A stretch of 64,000 bases of DNA from Epiperipatus broadwayi (taxonomy: Eukaryota; Onychophora; Udeonychophora; Euonychophora; Peripatidae), in contig JAQFVV010006273.1 of the NCBI GenBank assembly GCA_028023455.1, positions 2,542,001-2,606,000 on the forward strand, given 5' to 3'. This document shows positions 37,924 through 50,060 of the stretch, piece by piece. Position 1 is the first letter of the stretch. Every line of letters starts with the position of its first letter. Under the pieces are notes generated by a model that saw only the letters and a list, made by a program, of their open reading frames with translations, was not told the origin of the DNA and searched no databases. Position numbers and translations under genes: made by a program.

Positions 37924-38486
37924 TGTCATATCTGACCATGCCTTCAGAAGTGACCTATTCCAGATTTTTTTCCTGATTGGCTAGCACCCAGTTGGTATCC
38001 AAAGGGATTAAAACCTTCACTAGGGTTGGCACACCAAATCTGCATGGTTCCAGTAAGGTAGGGTATCTGCCATTAAATAGTCAGCCTTTTGGAGGCAAGG
38101 CAGATAGCAATTACTTCTGTTAACCTTAATGACAGAATGTGCTCTCCATTAAACCTTCTGCCATCAGCAAAGATATTTATCTAGTCATTTATCACGACAT
38201 CCACACAGTTTGGTAAGTCCGCCTACAGACTGGAAACTGCTGTCTGAATTAGAGCTGACTCAGGGAAAGCTAAATACATGGCTGAGGTAGGCTAATCATT
38301 TAGCTAGAAGTGAGTTCCGTACTCAGCTCAACTATCTCAGCATTCAAGTGTATCAACTATATTTATTCATTTGTTTAACTAACATGTGTATATTTTTGGA
38401 CTAATAAATTGTACATATTAATTGCTGAATAGTTATTCTTTTTGTATCTGTTGGTTTGGTAATGAACCTGCAAGCCTAACCAAACA
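37924..38486 (+). repeat. 3' LTR
   Basis: Starts tgtcatatctgacc and ends caaaca. Aligns along its length with the 5' LTR. It is followed directly by acatatatatat and retrozyme R6. Confidence 0.92.
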
Positions 38487-38653
38487 ACATATATATATAT
38501 GAAAAAACAAATACAAGTTAATCACGTAACCTGCTATCACTTGTTATTTATGTCCAAAAGATGGCGCTATACCAAAACCGCCGAACAAGTGTAAGATTTG
38601 TTTTACATAAACGAAAAAAGAGTCAGAAATTAACTACCTCTTTCATTTGCTCA

Positions 38654-38700
38654 CCCCCAGATCAGCTGATTTCAAGCTGGTTTGCTATCCTCAGTGGGGG
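38654..38700 (-). ncRNA. Type I hammerhead ribozyme (inverted copy of R6)
   Basis: Same sequence as the two plus copies: CCCCCA, CUGAGGA, AGC/GCU, GAAA, AUC/GAU, UGGGGG. All invariant core bases present. Confidence 0.85.
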
Positions 38701-38958
38701 ATAGAGTATAGAAACTAGATCTAAAACACTGACTCTCAAGTGTTTATGCAAAACGTTTCTATCAGATTGCAAGCGTGAATTTTTCAGACCGGTAAAGTCT
38801 TCAAACCCAGCCTAGCAAGCTAGATATTTATATGGGTCTAATCTCAGGCTGGGTTTGAAGACTTTACTGGTCTGAAAAATTCACGCTTGCAATCTGATAG
38901 AAACGTTTTGCATAAACACTTGAGAGTCAGTGTTTTAGATCTAGTTTCTATACTCTAT

Positions 38959-39005
38959 CCCCCACTGAGGATAGCAAACCAGCTTGAAATCAGCTGATCT
39001 GGGGG
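38959..39005 (+). ncRNA. Type I hammerhead ribozyme, intact core
   Basis: Stem I CCCCCA (38959-38964) pairs with UGGGGG (39000-39005). Core CUGAGGA is at 38965-38971, stem II AGC/GCU, GAAA at 38986-38989, stem III AUC/GAU around AGCU, cleavage expected after C38999 (AUC triplet). The outermost stem II pair is U-U, and the inner stem is short, so activity may be modest or need dimerisation. Confidence 0.87.
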
Positions 39006-39377
39006 TGAGCAAATGAAAGAGGTAGTTAATTTCTGACTCTTTTTTCGTTTATGTAAAACAAATCTTACACTTGTTCGGCGGTTTTGGTATAGCGCCGCTC
39101 TTCCGATCATAAATAACAAGTGATAGCAGGTTACGTGATTAACTTGTATTTGTTTTTTCATAAATGTACCTTTAGAGTTTTCTTGCAATGATATATATTG
39201 CAGAGACTTTGATTATATGGTGATTCTGAACTGAGATCAGACCCATATAAATATCTAGCTTGCTAGGCTGGGTTTGAAGACTTTACCGGTCTGAAAAATT
39301 CACGCTTGCAATCTGATAGAAACGTTTTGCATAAACACTTGAGAGTCAGTGTTTTAGATCTAGTTTCTATACTCTAT

Positions 39378-39424
39378 CCCCCACTGAGGATAGCAAACCA
39401 GCTTGAAATCAGCTGATCTGGGGG
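39378..39424 (+). ncRNA. Type I hammerhead ribozyme, second direct copy
   Basis: Identical layout to 38959-39005. Cleavage expected after C39418, 419 nt downstream of the first site. Confidence 0.87.
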
Positions 39425-40566
39425 TGAGCAAATGAAAGAGGTAGTTAATTTCTGACTCTTTTTTCGTTTATGTAAAACAAATCTTACACTTGTTCGGCGG
39501 TTTTGGTATAGCGCCATCTTTTGGACATATATATATATATATACAAAGCTATCTAAAGAGATGAAATATTTTTAAAAGATTCTTAAAACTATTGAATGAA
39601 TAAACCAATTTATTCAGTGTGATCTAATTTCCCGTCTTGATAATCTACTTATAATCAAAATACTAGCTAGGATCAGTTTAAGAAAGAAAACAAAAGTTGC
39701 TATTCTTGCCAGAATAACCAAGAGAAAAGAAAAACAATGCTGTAGTTTAAAAAAAAAGACTAACTGCATTAACATAGGAAAACATTCATTTTAGTTTAGT
39801 TTCAATAATATTTTATTATTTCTAATGCGTACGGTGATATCAAACCAAACATAATAGGTTTACAATGTTATTCTGACTACATTGTTGTTTCTATTTGGGG
39901 TTCTGTTGAGTCTATGTTGTTGTGTTATAAATGCAAGATGGCATGAACAATACAATCTTCACAAATTTGTTAGACAATTGCTTTCCCTCCCCCTCCCTTT
40001 TTATTATTTAGTTTGGCATATTGTATAATGCCCAGCTGTCTTCAAATGTTTTCAATGTTGCCAGGAGTTGATCTGTCTTCTGAATTTTTATCATTGTTTC
40101 TAAAAAACCTGTGTTATAGGGGCTTGTGGATGTTCCATGATTAATTTACAATGTATAGCCAAGGTGTAATTCAAAAATATTGATAGACATATTATGAAAT
40201 AGCATGTGAATGTAGAAAAAATGTACATTGGTGATATCAATTGCCATATTGAAAAGTAATAGCAAGATCACAAACTGGTGATTAGAAGAGAGAAAACAGA
40301 TGTATCTAAGGTAATAGACAAATATGTATTAATGAATATATGTTCAATTGGGAAATTACAAAAATATTGGATAGAGAGGGAAAGGTACAAAGAAAAAAAT
40401 TCAAAGAAGCTACTGATGTGACAATGGTTAATAACCTCATAAGTCAAGCTAGTGTGGTTATATATAATATATGAAAACCACTAATCAACTTTGCTCTTAG
40501 AAAAAATGGAAAAATCAGTAGGTACCTCATACATAAGTATATGAAATTTCTATTGACTGTTGCCTT

Positions 40567-40690
40567 TGGCAGGACGGCTCAGTTGGTTAGATTTCCTTAA
40601 AATTTAATATTGAAGAATCTAGACATCCATGTTTAATTCTTATGCTAGTATTGTCACTGATCAGGCCAGCAACATTTGAAGAAGAAAAGA
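40567..40690 (+). mobile_element. tRNA-derived SINE
   Basis: The segment gacggctcagttggttaga matches a Pol III A box in tRNA context. About 45 bp later catgtttaattcttatg sits where a B box is expected but is degenerate. A non-tRNA tail follows. No intact cloverleaf. Confidence 0.55.
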
Positions 40691-41830
40691 AAATTATATA
40701 TCTTGAAATTTTACAAATGTACTGACCTATATGCTGTTACTAACAGTTGAATGTAATTGGAAAATTTAAATAAAGTTAAATTTTTCTAAAGACATCCAAT
40801 ACTTAATATTAGATTATAAAAATAGTCCAATATATAAATGCATTTAATAATATTTATCTTTGGAATAGCATATTCAGTCTAAGTTTCATATCACATAAAT
40901 CAAATCAAAATTTATCTCAGGGTTTAAAACTTATTTATAAATAAAATTCTTAAAATTATAATCGTTAACTATAAATCTTTATTATTGGCTAAATATTAAA
41001 TAGTATTTTATTGTATTTAACCCATATCACTAGTAACTAAGCACTAATAATTTGATTATGTGCAAGTATAAGAAATATCTATAAATAAGATTACTACTCA
41101 ATAGTGTTCTTTTAAATAAATGGATAATATTTATAAAAATATGTGACCATATTTATTAATTAATCAGATGATAAATGTTCAAATAATGAAAAACAAAATC
41201 AAGATAATTTTAACAAATATAAAAACAATTTATTAATAAACAAAAAAATAGAAAATTAAATTTGATAATAATAATTTAAGTTCTCACCGTTTAATATAAA
41301 TAATCTCATGTGATGTGACTTATGGAAACCTAATCTCAATTTCCTTTATATTAATAACTGTGCAAGTGTATCTCCACATGTGTTGTAAGATAAAACAAAT
41401 TATTGAAGAAGATTGTTGAGCCAAAGGTAAAAGAAACTTAAGCATTATAATATTCATTAATAAACAAAGTGAAATAATATTTTAGTAAATAACTAAATAA
41501 AATAATTTAATCGGTTTTATTTTATGTATCTGGCTGATACAATTTTTAAAGGTATTGGATTATTTGCCTAACTTTTATAGATTACAGGTAGCAGTATGTA
41601 AGATTCTTATCTAAGCTAACATTTATAAATAAAAGACTGTAATGTATGTTATTAGGAGGTTTTTCTACTAAATAACGTATGTTATTAGGAGGTTTTTTTA
41701 CTAAACAGCAATATTATCTTTGTAAGTATATTGCCACAAACTTAATTCATTATACAAAATATTTTTCATATAAACCTTAATGTACATATGTTAATGAACA
41801 AATGATAATTCTTATAAATGCACTTATTTT

Positions 41831-42000
41831 GTATATATGCTGGTAATCTGGACCAACTGATGATTGCTGGTTTAGCATGAAATACATATATTGGTGATTA
41901 TTTATCTTTTCAACATATAGGTGTTCAAGTTTATCAGTGTTATGAGATAGTGTGGAGAGTGGTGGGGCGTGTGAAAGTCTGTGCTCATATACCGTATATA
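41831..42000 (+). mobile_element. Family A hammerhead element R7
   Basis: Starts at a short TA run. The hammerhead is followed by the family A distal tail (tatgagatagtgtggagag, then gtgaaagtctg) and ends near accgtatata. It is the best-preserved family A unit here. No protein frame. Confidence 0.72.
41845..41899 (+). ncRNA. Type I hammerhead ribozyme, family A (best copy)
   Basis: AAUC (41845-41848) pairs with GAUU (41896-41899) beyond an internal loop. CCAA pairs with UUGG. Core CUGAUGA is at 41857-41863, stem II UGCU/AGCA with a GGUUU loop, GAAA at 41879-41882, stem III AUA/UAU with a two-base loop, triplet AUA, cleavage after A41890. The 10.1-11.1 pair is U-U, likely from a lost CpG. The internal loop of stem I facing loop II fits the tertiary contact of natural hammerheads. 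Confidence 0.82.
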
Positions 42001-45000
42001 TTACATATGCTTCAACAACCTTAAAACATTTAATTATAACAGCATAGACTGGACTTGTGATTGAAAAAAATAATATTATAATTTAATATTATGTATAATA
42101 AGAAATACTATTAATTAATTATCAACCTATCTCTGATGTATATTTAATACACATATATACATCTCAGCTATAAGTGTTAAATTATAATAATGCAATTTAA
42201 ATGTTTAATCTATATAATTACCTTTTTCTTCTAGTAAGAACTGTATTCAATGAAGATGGCTATATATAATAATGAATAAACATATTGTGATTAATAACAA
42301 TGTATCTTCTGTAATTTAAAGTTCACTTAAAGTTTTTTTTTAAAGTTCTGATATTTTATTCTGGTGTGATCTTTTCAGATGTGTTAATTGTAAAATCACA
42401 AAGAACAGAGAATTAATTCTTGTAAGAAAATAAATGATGACAAAATTTTTGCTTTAAATAAAATTTATTAATGGTAAATTTAAAAAAATATGGAAGAAAA
42501 TCACAAAAGTTGTTTACTTCATTCCTAGAGGTATGGAGCTAATTAACAATCATCTAAAAATATTATTCATTAATTATAGTATTTTTAAAAAAAATATTTA
42601 CAAGGAAAGTCCATTACTTTAAAATTTGGTTTGACAACAATTTGTTACTAGTGTGCAGGTATTTATCAGAAAACTTTTAAGTTAACTATAGTGAATCAGG
42701 TGACTTCAGAATCAAGTAAGTGGAGTATTAGCATTCCAAAATTTCTTAAACAAAGGATAGTATTCCAAAGTAGTTTAAAATTTTCAATTACAATAATTTT
42801 TTAAATTTCATTTTGTTCATGCATTCCAAAATGATGAATATCTTCAGATATTTTAATTATTCATTTGGTACATTTCAAAGGCACATTTACAATATGGAAC
42901 AAATGATTGTTTGGTTCACTCATTCATAATCATGGTTCAAAATGCCAAGATGGCTAAAGTTAAATTCAGGTTTTATACAGTTTTTTCTATAGATAACTAG
43001 CAACACAATGAGAAATATTCCTCTCAGGAAGGTGTATTTATAGATTTTACTCACCTGACCAGATTAATCATCTTCATTAGTCAAATTTTACACAAAAATT
43101 TGGCTGTTATTGATAAGATATGGTGCTGTCAGATGTGTTTTGAGATTTCAAAGAAGTTATAGTCCCAATTAAAATGAAACCATTTTAAAATTACAAATAA
43201 TGTTTTAAAATGTATTGGAATACAATATTATGTTTATTAAAAAATGACAGAGTAAAGTCAAAAGTATGATCTGGGGAATTTGATTTTTTTCTGTTTAATC
43301 CTTCATGATGAAGCACCTGTAGGAAAAAATATAAATTGTCAACAGACATGCATTTGAAAAAAAATCACTAGGAAAATGAATAACTATTTCTATTTTGGAA
43401 ATCAACTTTAGGATTGTCTAAAACATCTGAAATAATTGCATCAGCTTCCAGTGGTCTGTCTCACTCTAACCAGGACAAGAGGACACCAACTTCAAATGGT
43501 TTCAGAATTCATGCATTCATTATTAGAGATCATGTTACATATCAATTCAATGTACACAAAGGTAAATAAAGATGTGTCAGATAACGGCTGATTTTCAAAA
43601 CAAAACATGAAATCACATATTAAATGGTAATTGATCTGATCTTTTTTTTAAATTATAGTGCACACAATCAATTTTAAATTTTGATTTATCAAGATAAATA
43701 ATAAGACATTAGATATCATTTATTATTATTATTTGTTGTTGTTTTAATTTATATGCATTATTTATGTACGCTATTTACATAGTAAGCAATTCATGTTTTA
43801 TATTCAATTTATTATCATTTGTTTTCATAAGAACCATTTATATGTATATACATAATGTGTTGTTATTATTTTTAAACTTTATTGAATTTTTTTTAGTAAA
43901 TAATTTATGGTCTGATCACAAGATTCATTTGAAGGGTAGACTATTATGTCAATATGTGAGACTAAGAGTTTGTTTGCTTTTATTCATGAAAGTCTACTAT
44001 ATTAGAAATAATATAGTCTAGTGATAAACTTTTATTAAATTCTCACAATTAACAGTGGCATCATTGGATATATAAATTATTTATGTCATCACTTATTGTA
44101 AAGGATTAATCTAAATGAGTTTGCATTTACATTTTAAAAGAAAAGTATAGTTTCAAAAAAGGTGTATCCATATTTAGCACAGCATGAGAAGAATGTTGAT
44201 ATTATTTTTTGATTGAAAGATTAATGTGATCCTACCTTGAAGAACGTATCTATGATTTTGAAACCATACTATTTATCTATTATTGCATTTTCTTTATATC
44301 AAACAGTAAGCGATCCTCACTCAGATACAAATGTCAATCGATAGATAGTGTTAACAAATTTTGCCAATATGAATGATACTGTAGTCAAGTGAAACTTATA
44401 AAAGAAATAGATATTAAATGGTGTTGATTGATTATCACTATTGCCATTTTAAAAGAAGAATAAATATAAATCATAATAAAGGATATATCACTTGTTTCAC
44501 TTAAAGTAACTGTAATTTATTTAATTTTTTTTATCACTTATCAGTACATAGAGTCATTATGCAATACTTGATGTTGTGAATTTAATAATATATATGGGTT
44601 TTTTTTACCCTGAGAACATTAAAATGTTCAGATTATTTGCATAAACACTAACAAATTGCTACATTGTTTAACATTAAGAATTTTAGAAATATTAATAAAT
44701 TATTTATAGTTAGCCATTTTCAAATATAAATTAGATTCTATAAAATATTTTCTTTGTTTCCATTTTATATTTTGGCAAGTAACCAAGTCTCACTAGTTAT
44801 GCTAAACCCTGAGATTAGGTTATTTAAGTGTTGAGAGAGGTTGTAAAGTTGAATATGTTCTTTTGTTTATGTTATGAGGTTGGTTTATGTATTCATAAGG
44901 TGTTATTTCAATAGCTAGACCATTATAACATTAACTGTTAAAAATTTGCATATATAATTAAGTAAGTTTCCTGTTTTCTATTTATTTATTATGTAAATAA

Positions 45001-45416
45001 TGGGACATTTTCTGTAATGATGATCTAGAGGTTTAGGATTTAGAGAAGTAACTTACTTACTCTCTCATTCTAATTCTACACTGTTTCAACTTGATGTATT
45101 GGTTTCTTTATATTTTATTATTACAATTTGCAAGTTGTAATTTATGGAGCATGCTGAAGTCTCTCTTTACTATCTTTTGCTCCATATGCATACCATTACA
45201 ATATAAATTCATCTATTCATATATTATCTATCTATTTACTTATTTATCAATTTTTCAATTTATTTACTTACATCTCTTCTATTTTTTATCTATCTATATA
45301 CCTTTTTATTTATTTATCTTTATTTGTTTTTCTATCAATATATATTTATTTTTTATCATTCTATTTATCTATATGTTTTCAATAAACAATCTAATAGAAA
45401 TACAGAATTTACTTAC

Positions 45417-45564
45417 CGGTCCAACATATGCAGCAGAAAAAGTAATTATAACAAAAATGTATGCAATAATTAGTCTGGGAACTTGGAACCATAAAAGAAC
45501 ACGCGTAAAAGATGCTTTCTGAGGACCGTGTTTGGTTATTTCTTTTTTCCATAATTTTTCTAAT
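45417..45564 (-). CDS. ABCC5: ABCC5-like exon: linker and first TMD1 helix
   Basis: A 148-bp exon with acceptor ttcttttag and a consensus donor ACCG|GTAAGT. One base completes the Arg codon left open by the previous exon, then 49 codons follow. The peptide starts LEKLWKKEITKHGPQKAS and continues into RLIIAYIFVIITFSAAYVGP, a hydrophobic helix ending in Gly-Pro, as in ABCC transporters (human ABCC5 has LERLWQEEL at this point and a helix ending SGP). It ends in phase 0. A longer plus-strand open frame over the same bases is a shadow. Confidence 0.92.
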
Positions 45565-46280
45565 CTAAAAGAATTATAATTTAAATGTTGGTTTCTAAAG
45601 CTATTTTAAAAGCAAAAATAACATTATATTTTAAATAAGACAGGATTGTTTAGAGCACCATCAAATAAATTGTCATCCAGAAAAATACAGAAAGATAAAA
45701 AATAATTCCACATTATTGCTGTAAATATTAAATTAATACAGTTTTAAATATAAATGTTTATTATGATCAATACACTTATAGGACAGGCGGTTTTTTACTT
45801 ATGTAAATAAAGTATTTTATAACTTCTTGTTTGTATTGGATTTATCATTCAGATGCATGCTGACCATTTAGCATGATGCAAAAAATGAAAATATTTTTAA
45901 GAAATGAAAATAATAACCGCAATACTTAATAAGTAATATTAACAGAGCACAATATACATTGAGGTTTTATTAATGATACCTACATCTATTTTCATTTGCA
46001 TTCTAATTATATATAAGGTAGGATTTATATAAATCAACTTCATTTAATTTGTGACTTGTTTGTAATTATAAAATAAATAATTACAAAAAGGTGTTGGTAG
46101 ATTATTTCTAAAAGGTAGTATAAAATTCGTGAACAACTGACAAAATTTCTATGGAAATTATGGTTATAATGTTTAATTGTTATCACAATTCAATATAAAT
46201 TGGATATATATTTTTATGTATTAATAATAATATATATCTGCAAAATATAAGTATTAATATATATATAATAAAAATTACCT

Positions 46281-46515
46281 CAAATTCACAACTCAACCAG
46301 ACTAGCCAAGAAATAAATACCAAAAGACTACCAATGGTTTCACTTGCTACAAGCAGACTTCTCAAGTGTAAACTCTAAAACATTACTAATGGTTTTTTTG
46401 CTACAAGCAGACTTCTCATATATAAAGAACTTGAGAAGTCTGCTTGTAGCAAGTGAAACCATTGGTAGTGTTTTAGAGTTAATTTCTTGGCTAGTCTGGT
46501 TGAGTTGTGAATTTG
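46281..46515. repeat. Foldback repeat, inverted then direct, with partial extra copy
   Basis: Arms 46281-46366 and 46430-46515 are inverted copies. Between them, 46370-46418 repeats part of the left arm. The layout equals the ribozyme elements. The right arm contains GCUUGUAGCAAGU, GAAA and ACCAUUGGUA, reminiscent of hammerhead stem II, GAAA and stem III, but no CUGANGA core is present. Confidence 0.8.
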
Positions 46516-46572
46516 GAATAATTTTGATTATTTATTGACTTTAGCTTTATGCTTTTAATGTTTAAATAATAT

Positions 46573-46811
46573 ATATATATAGATCTAGTGTCCGAATATT
46601 CTAACTCTCCACTGACGTGAGGAATAATCTCAAAATCAGTTGGTCTGGATTATGGGAAGGTTCTGGATAGAGATTTTAAATATTTTCTCATACCGCACTT
46701 ATCAATTAAGAGCTTGTTTGAGCTATTGGTATTACATTTTTGTAAATACAAGCTTATAAAAGTAATGTCATGTTATATATGACTTGCTTTTTTGATTAAT
46801 ATATATATATA
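46573..46811 (+). mobile_element. Family B element R8 with mutated hammerhead
   Basis: Starts after (TA)n with agatctagtgtccga, as in R9, and ends at (TA)n 46799-46811. The ribozyme at 46607-46650 has core CUGACGU, stem II GAG/CUC, AAAA for GAAA, stem III AUC/GGU and triplet GUC. Predicted inactive. Confidence 0.68.
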
Positions 46812-48899
46812 TTATGCCCTTTTTATTGGTACACCCTATCCTAAAAATAAAATTGGGAATAAACTGTATTATATATAATTTCAAATTTTATAAAACAAAA
46901 TTAAAAAAAAATAAATCACTTATTAAATTGTGAAAAATAACAGTATTTTAATTATCCTAGGATTTGAACTTATAGAAGTTAAATTTTGTCAAGATATTTA
47001 TTTTAAAAGTAACTAAATGATAAAATAAAAAAAAAAACTGTAAGTTAATAATATTTTATAAATAATGAATCATTTTATAGTAATTAAAATGATAAAGGAA
47101 TTCAAGCCTAATTTGGTAAAAAGAAATATGCGTTATATAGATGAATAATTATGTCTGTGCACATTTGGGATTATTTTATCAATAACTGTTTTCAGTAAAA
47201 TCTTAAATTAATTTCTAAAATAAGTGATTAACCTTCATTTTCTGAATTTTGTGATTAAAAGTTCATAGAATTAATCTCGAATTTAATCTGTATGAAATAA
47301 AAATGATTTAAATTATAGTTTTATTAAATTCACTAAAGGTATTGTTTTCTTTATTACTAATAAATGTTTTAAAAAGATAATATTTATTTTAAAAATAGTT
47401 CAGCTAACAGCAAGTCATTAAATATTTAGAATCAAGGAAGTGGGAAAATTAACCAATGAAAATGCACCATTTGAAGTACATAAACAAGCAGACGATATTT
47501 TGTTGAAAATTTTTTTTGGATGGAGGAAATCAGTTACAGATGAGAAATATATATAAATCAAGTATCTGGGTTTTGTTGGATTGGACAAAAAAAATTTTGC
47601 TGAAGTTTTTTAAACATTATTATTATTATTTTTAAAAAGAAAAAAAAAAACAAGTAATTAAGGATGATTAATTTAATGATTTTAAATTGTATAGTAGCAA
47701 GTTTTCATTAAGATAAGTGGCTAAAACAAAAGAAATCTCTGCTGACTAAAAAAATGACAATCAATGAATTCACTAGAGTATTCTAAGATTGTTATATTAA
47801 GAAAATAATAATCCAATGGAAAGGAAAAAATGTATACCAATGTTTTACCAAGAAATCTGGAAACAGGAGGGACATAGTATAAGTAATACATTAATATATA
47901 AGTGTAAGGTTAAGTAAGATCAAATGTATAGGCTTCTTAAATGTCAACATATTTATAAAAAAACTACAAGGGAATAAATACATAAATAATAGAAAAATCA
48001 GTTGTGGCCAAGCTAAAGATATAATTATCAAGATAATTGAAATTAAATTAAAAATAAACCTGAATAGAAATATTTATATATTAGAAAATTTAGTCAATAT
48101 TTAAATGCAGGTTATAAATGTTTCTCTGAATAAAAAAATTTCGAGTAGAGAAGATTTAATTTATAATCTGATCAGCGAACCTAACTTTTAAGTATAAGAA
48201 AAACTTTTATGATAAACTATCGATAGGGTTCAATGGAAAAGGAAAATCTGATCAAGGACTAGATTTAAAGAGAAAAAAAATTATAACAAGGTCTACTGGG
48301 AGACTGAAACAGTTAATTATTAGTACTGTCAATAAAAAAAAACAATATGTAAATGAAAAACAAAAGTAAAATGAATCATGATCAGTGACATTAGCTTCCA
48401 GGAAAATCTAAACTATGTTGAAAATAATTTCAGTTTCATTACATTTAGGAAGAAGGTGCAATATGAGTTCTATTACAAGTGAAGACTATGATCTAACTGA
48501 ACAATTATAAAATAATTAAAATTGACACATACACATACATTTTCATAAATAACCCAATGAGTTTATTTACTATGAATAATATATATATATATATATTAGT
48601 AATTAGGATTAATGGTTCTACTAACAATTGGCTAGTTAAAAACAATAAACAATATTGATTATGGAACAGTGCATACATCTATAGATAAATAAATTAATAT
48701 CCCTCTAGGTAGAACTCATCTCTAACTCCATGAATTACTAAAGTCTTTATAGTTGAATTTATTATAGCATCTCTTGTCTTTATTTTTAATTTGTCATTTA
48801 ATTTCTGTATTTTTCCTAAAATTCTTAAATGTATCAAAATAATTTCAATTTTTAGAAATGGCTTTCATAATAGTGATAATACATATTAACTTATTTTTG

Positions 48900-50060
48900 T
48901 TTTATTCACCATTGTTTGATTTTTTGGGAGGTGTGTTTTTTATAAAAATATTTCTGATCTTAGTAAAATCATTTTTTCACAACATGGTTTTATTCCTAAT
49001 AGATTTGTAAAACTAATTTGCTCACAATTTATAATTTGATTGCACATTCGATTGACAATCAGCAAAGATTTGATGTTATTTATTTTGATTTATCAAAAAT
49101 GTTTTATAAAGTAGACTACATCATTATGTTTTTCTATTAAACTTATTCATTAGTTTTAAACTCTTTTTTGTGTAAACATACAGCATATATCAAATTCAAC
49201 AATAATATTTCATTTAATTTTGAATGTAATTTAGGTGTTCTGCAGAATAGTAGTTATTCTTTTCAACATTTATATTAATGATCTTATGGATTGCCTAAAA
49301 TCTTCTATGCTATGCTGATGATTATAATACCTTTAGAGGAATCATATCAGTGATCGATTGCACTCTCTTTCAGAAAGATATTGATAGTGCATGGTGTGAT
49401 CTAAATAGTATGTAAGTTAATTTTAATAAATGCTCCCTTGTTTCTATACTACAAAATCTGTATATTTTTATTTTATTTTATTAATTCTCACAAAATTAAT
49501 CCTGTTGAATCTCAATAAGATCTGGGAATCTTATTTTCTAATAATGAATACTTTCTTCATCAAATAGAAATGATTGTTACTAAGATTTTTATGATCACAT
49601 GTGCTGTCTTTAGGCATCATAATAATATCAGTGATGATACAAAATTCAAATTATTTTTGTCATTCATTCTTTCCATCATTGAATATTAATCATTATCCTA
49701 ACTCTAAACAAGGATATGGTTCATTACAATTAATGTTTAATAAATTCTCTAAATATTTTTTTGGAAAGTAAAATTGGTTTTTATCTGTCTTCTAGATGGA
49801 AATATAAAGATCTTAATTTTTTTTTCAAAATCATAAATCAACAAGTTAATCTACCTGATATAATTTCAACTATTATAATTAGGTTTTATAAGCATGGTAC
49901 TCAATCTGCTCCTTTCAATTATATTCAAGCTTGTCATTCCAATGTCCTTAAATTTTCTCCTTTATTCAGGCGACCCTCTTTATAAAATCAGATTTTTGCT
50001 GATACTAATTATTTGTTTAAATCCTAAGCAATTTTGCAATATTCTTAAAGATGAATATCT
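48900..50060 (+). mobile_element. LINE relic (Jockey/CR1-like reverse transcriptase)
   Basis: Decayed reading pieces in order: HGFIPNRF near 48980, VIYFDLSKMFYKVD near 49075, LFNIYINDLMDCLKSSMLC with CYADD near 49255-49320, then a C-terminal piece near 49761-49985 (FFKIINQQVNLPDIIS onward). These match the order of non-LTR reverse transcriptases of the Jockey/CR1 group. Several frameshifts and stops. The 5' end is missing. Confidence 0.72.

Larger units (their letters stand above)
35163..38486 (+). mobile_element. Ty3/gypsy-type LTR retrotransposon, internally deleted
   Basis: Two direct LTRs (35163-35770, 37924-38486) flank a body with Gag, a zinc-knuckle remnant, aspartic protease and only the C-terminal part of integrase. 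RT, RNase H and the integrase core are missing, so the body is only about 2.15 kb. A purine-rich tract agagggaggga just before the 3' LTR is the expected polypurine tract. No clear target duplication. Confidence 0.9.
38488..39543. mobile_element. Family B retrozyme-like element R6: inverted copy plus direct tandem copies
   Basis: Between short (TA)n tracts. Bases 38501-38847 are an inverted copy, 38848-39266 a direct full unit (419 bp) and 39267-39528 a second, partial direct unit. Three hammerheads are present (38654-38700 minus, 38959-39005 plus, 39378-39424 plus). The copies are nearly identical apart from an adapter-like patch at 39096-39108. No protein frame. The arrangement fits reverse transcription of a multimeric or circular ribozyme RNA. 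Confidence 0.82.
33977..45416. other. ABCC5-like intron (11.4 kb) with LTR element, retrozymes and SINE
   Basis: Contains the Ty3/gypsy-type element, R6, a SINE and R7. The remaining parts (34000-35162, 39545-40560, 40690-41830, 42000-45416) are AT-rich without recognised genes. A 36-bp tandem duplication (gtatgttattaggagg) lies at about 41643-41710. Confidence 0.6.

Noticed and set aside
38955-39188. 77-codon minus-strand open frame
   Set aside because: Lies wholly inside the retrozyme-like unit. The same bases carry the ribozyme, and no homologous frame is kept in other units.
45091-45522. 143-codon plus-strand open frame
   Set aside because: Antisense shadow of ABCC5-like exon 45564-45417 plus AT-rich intron.
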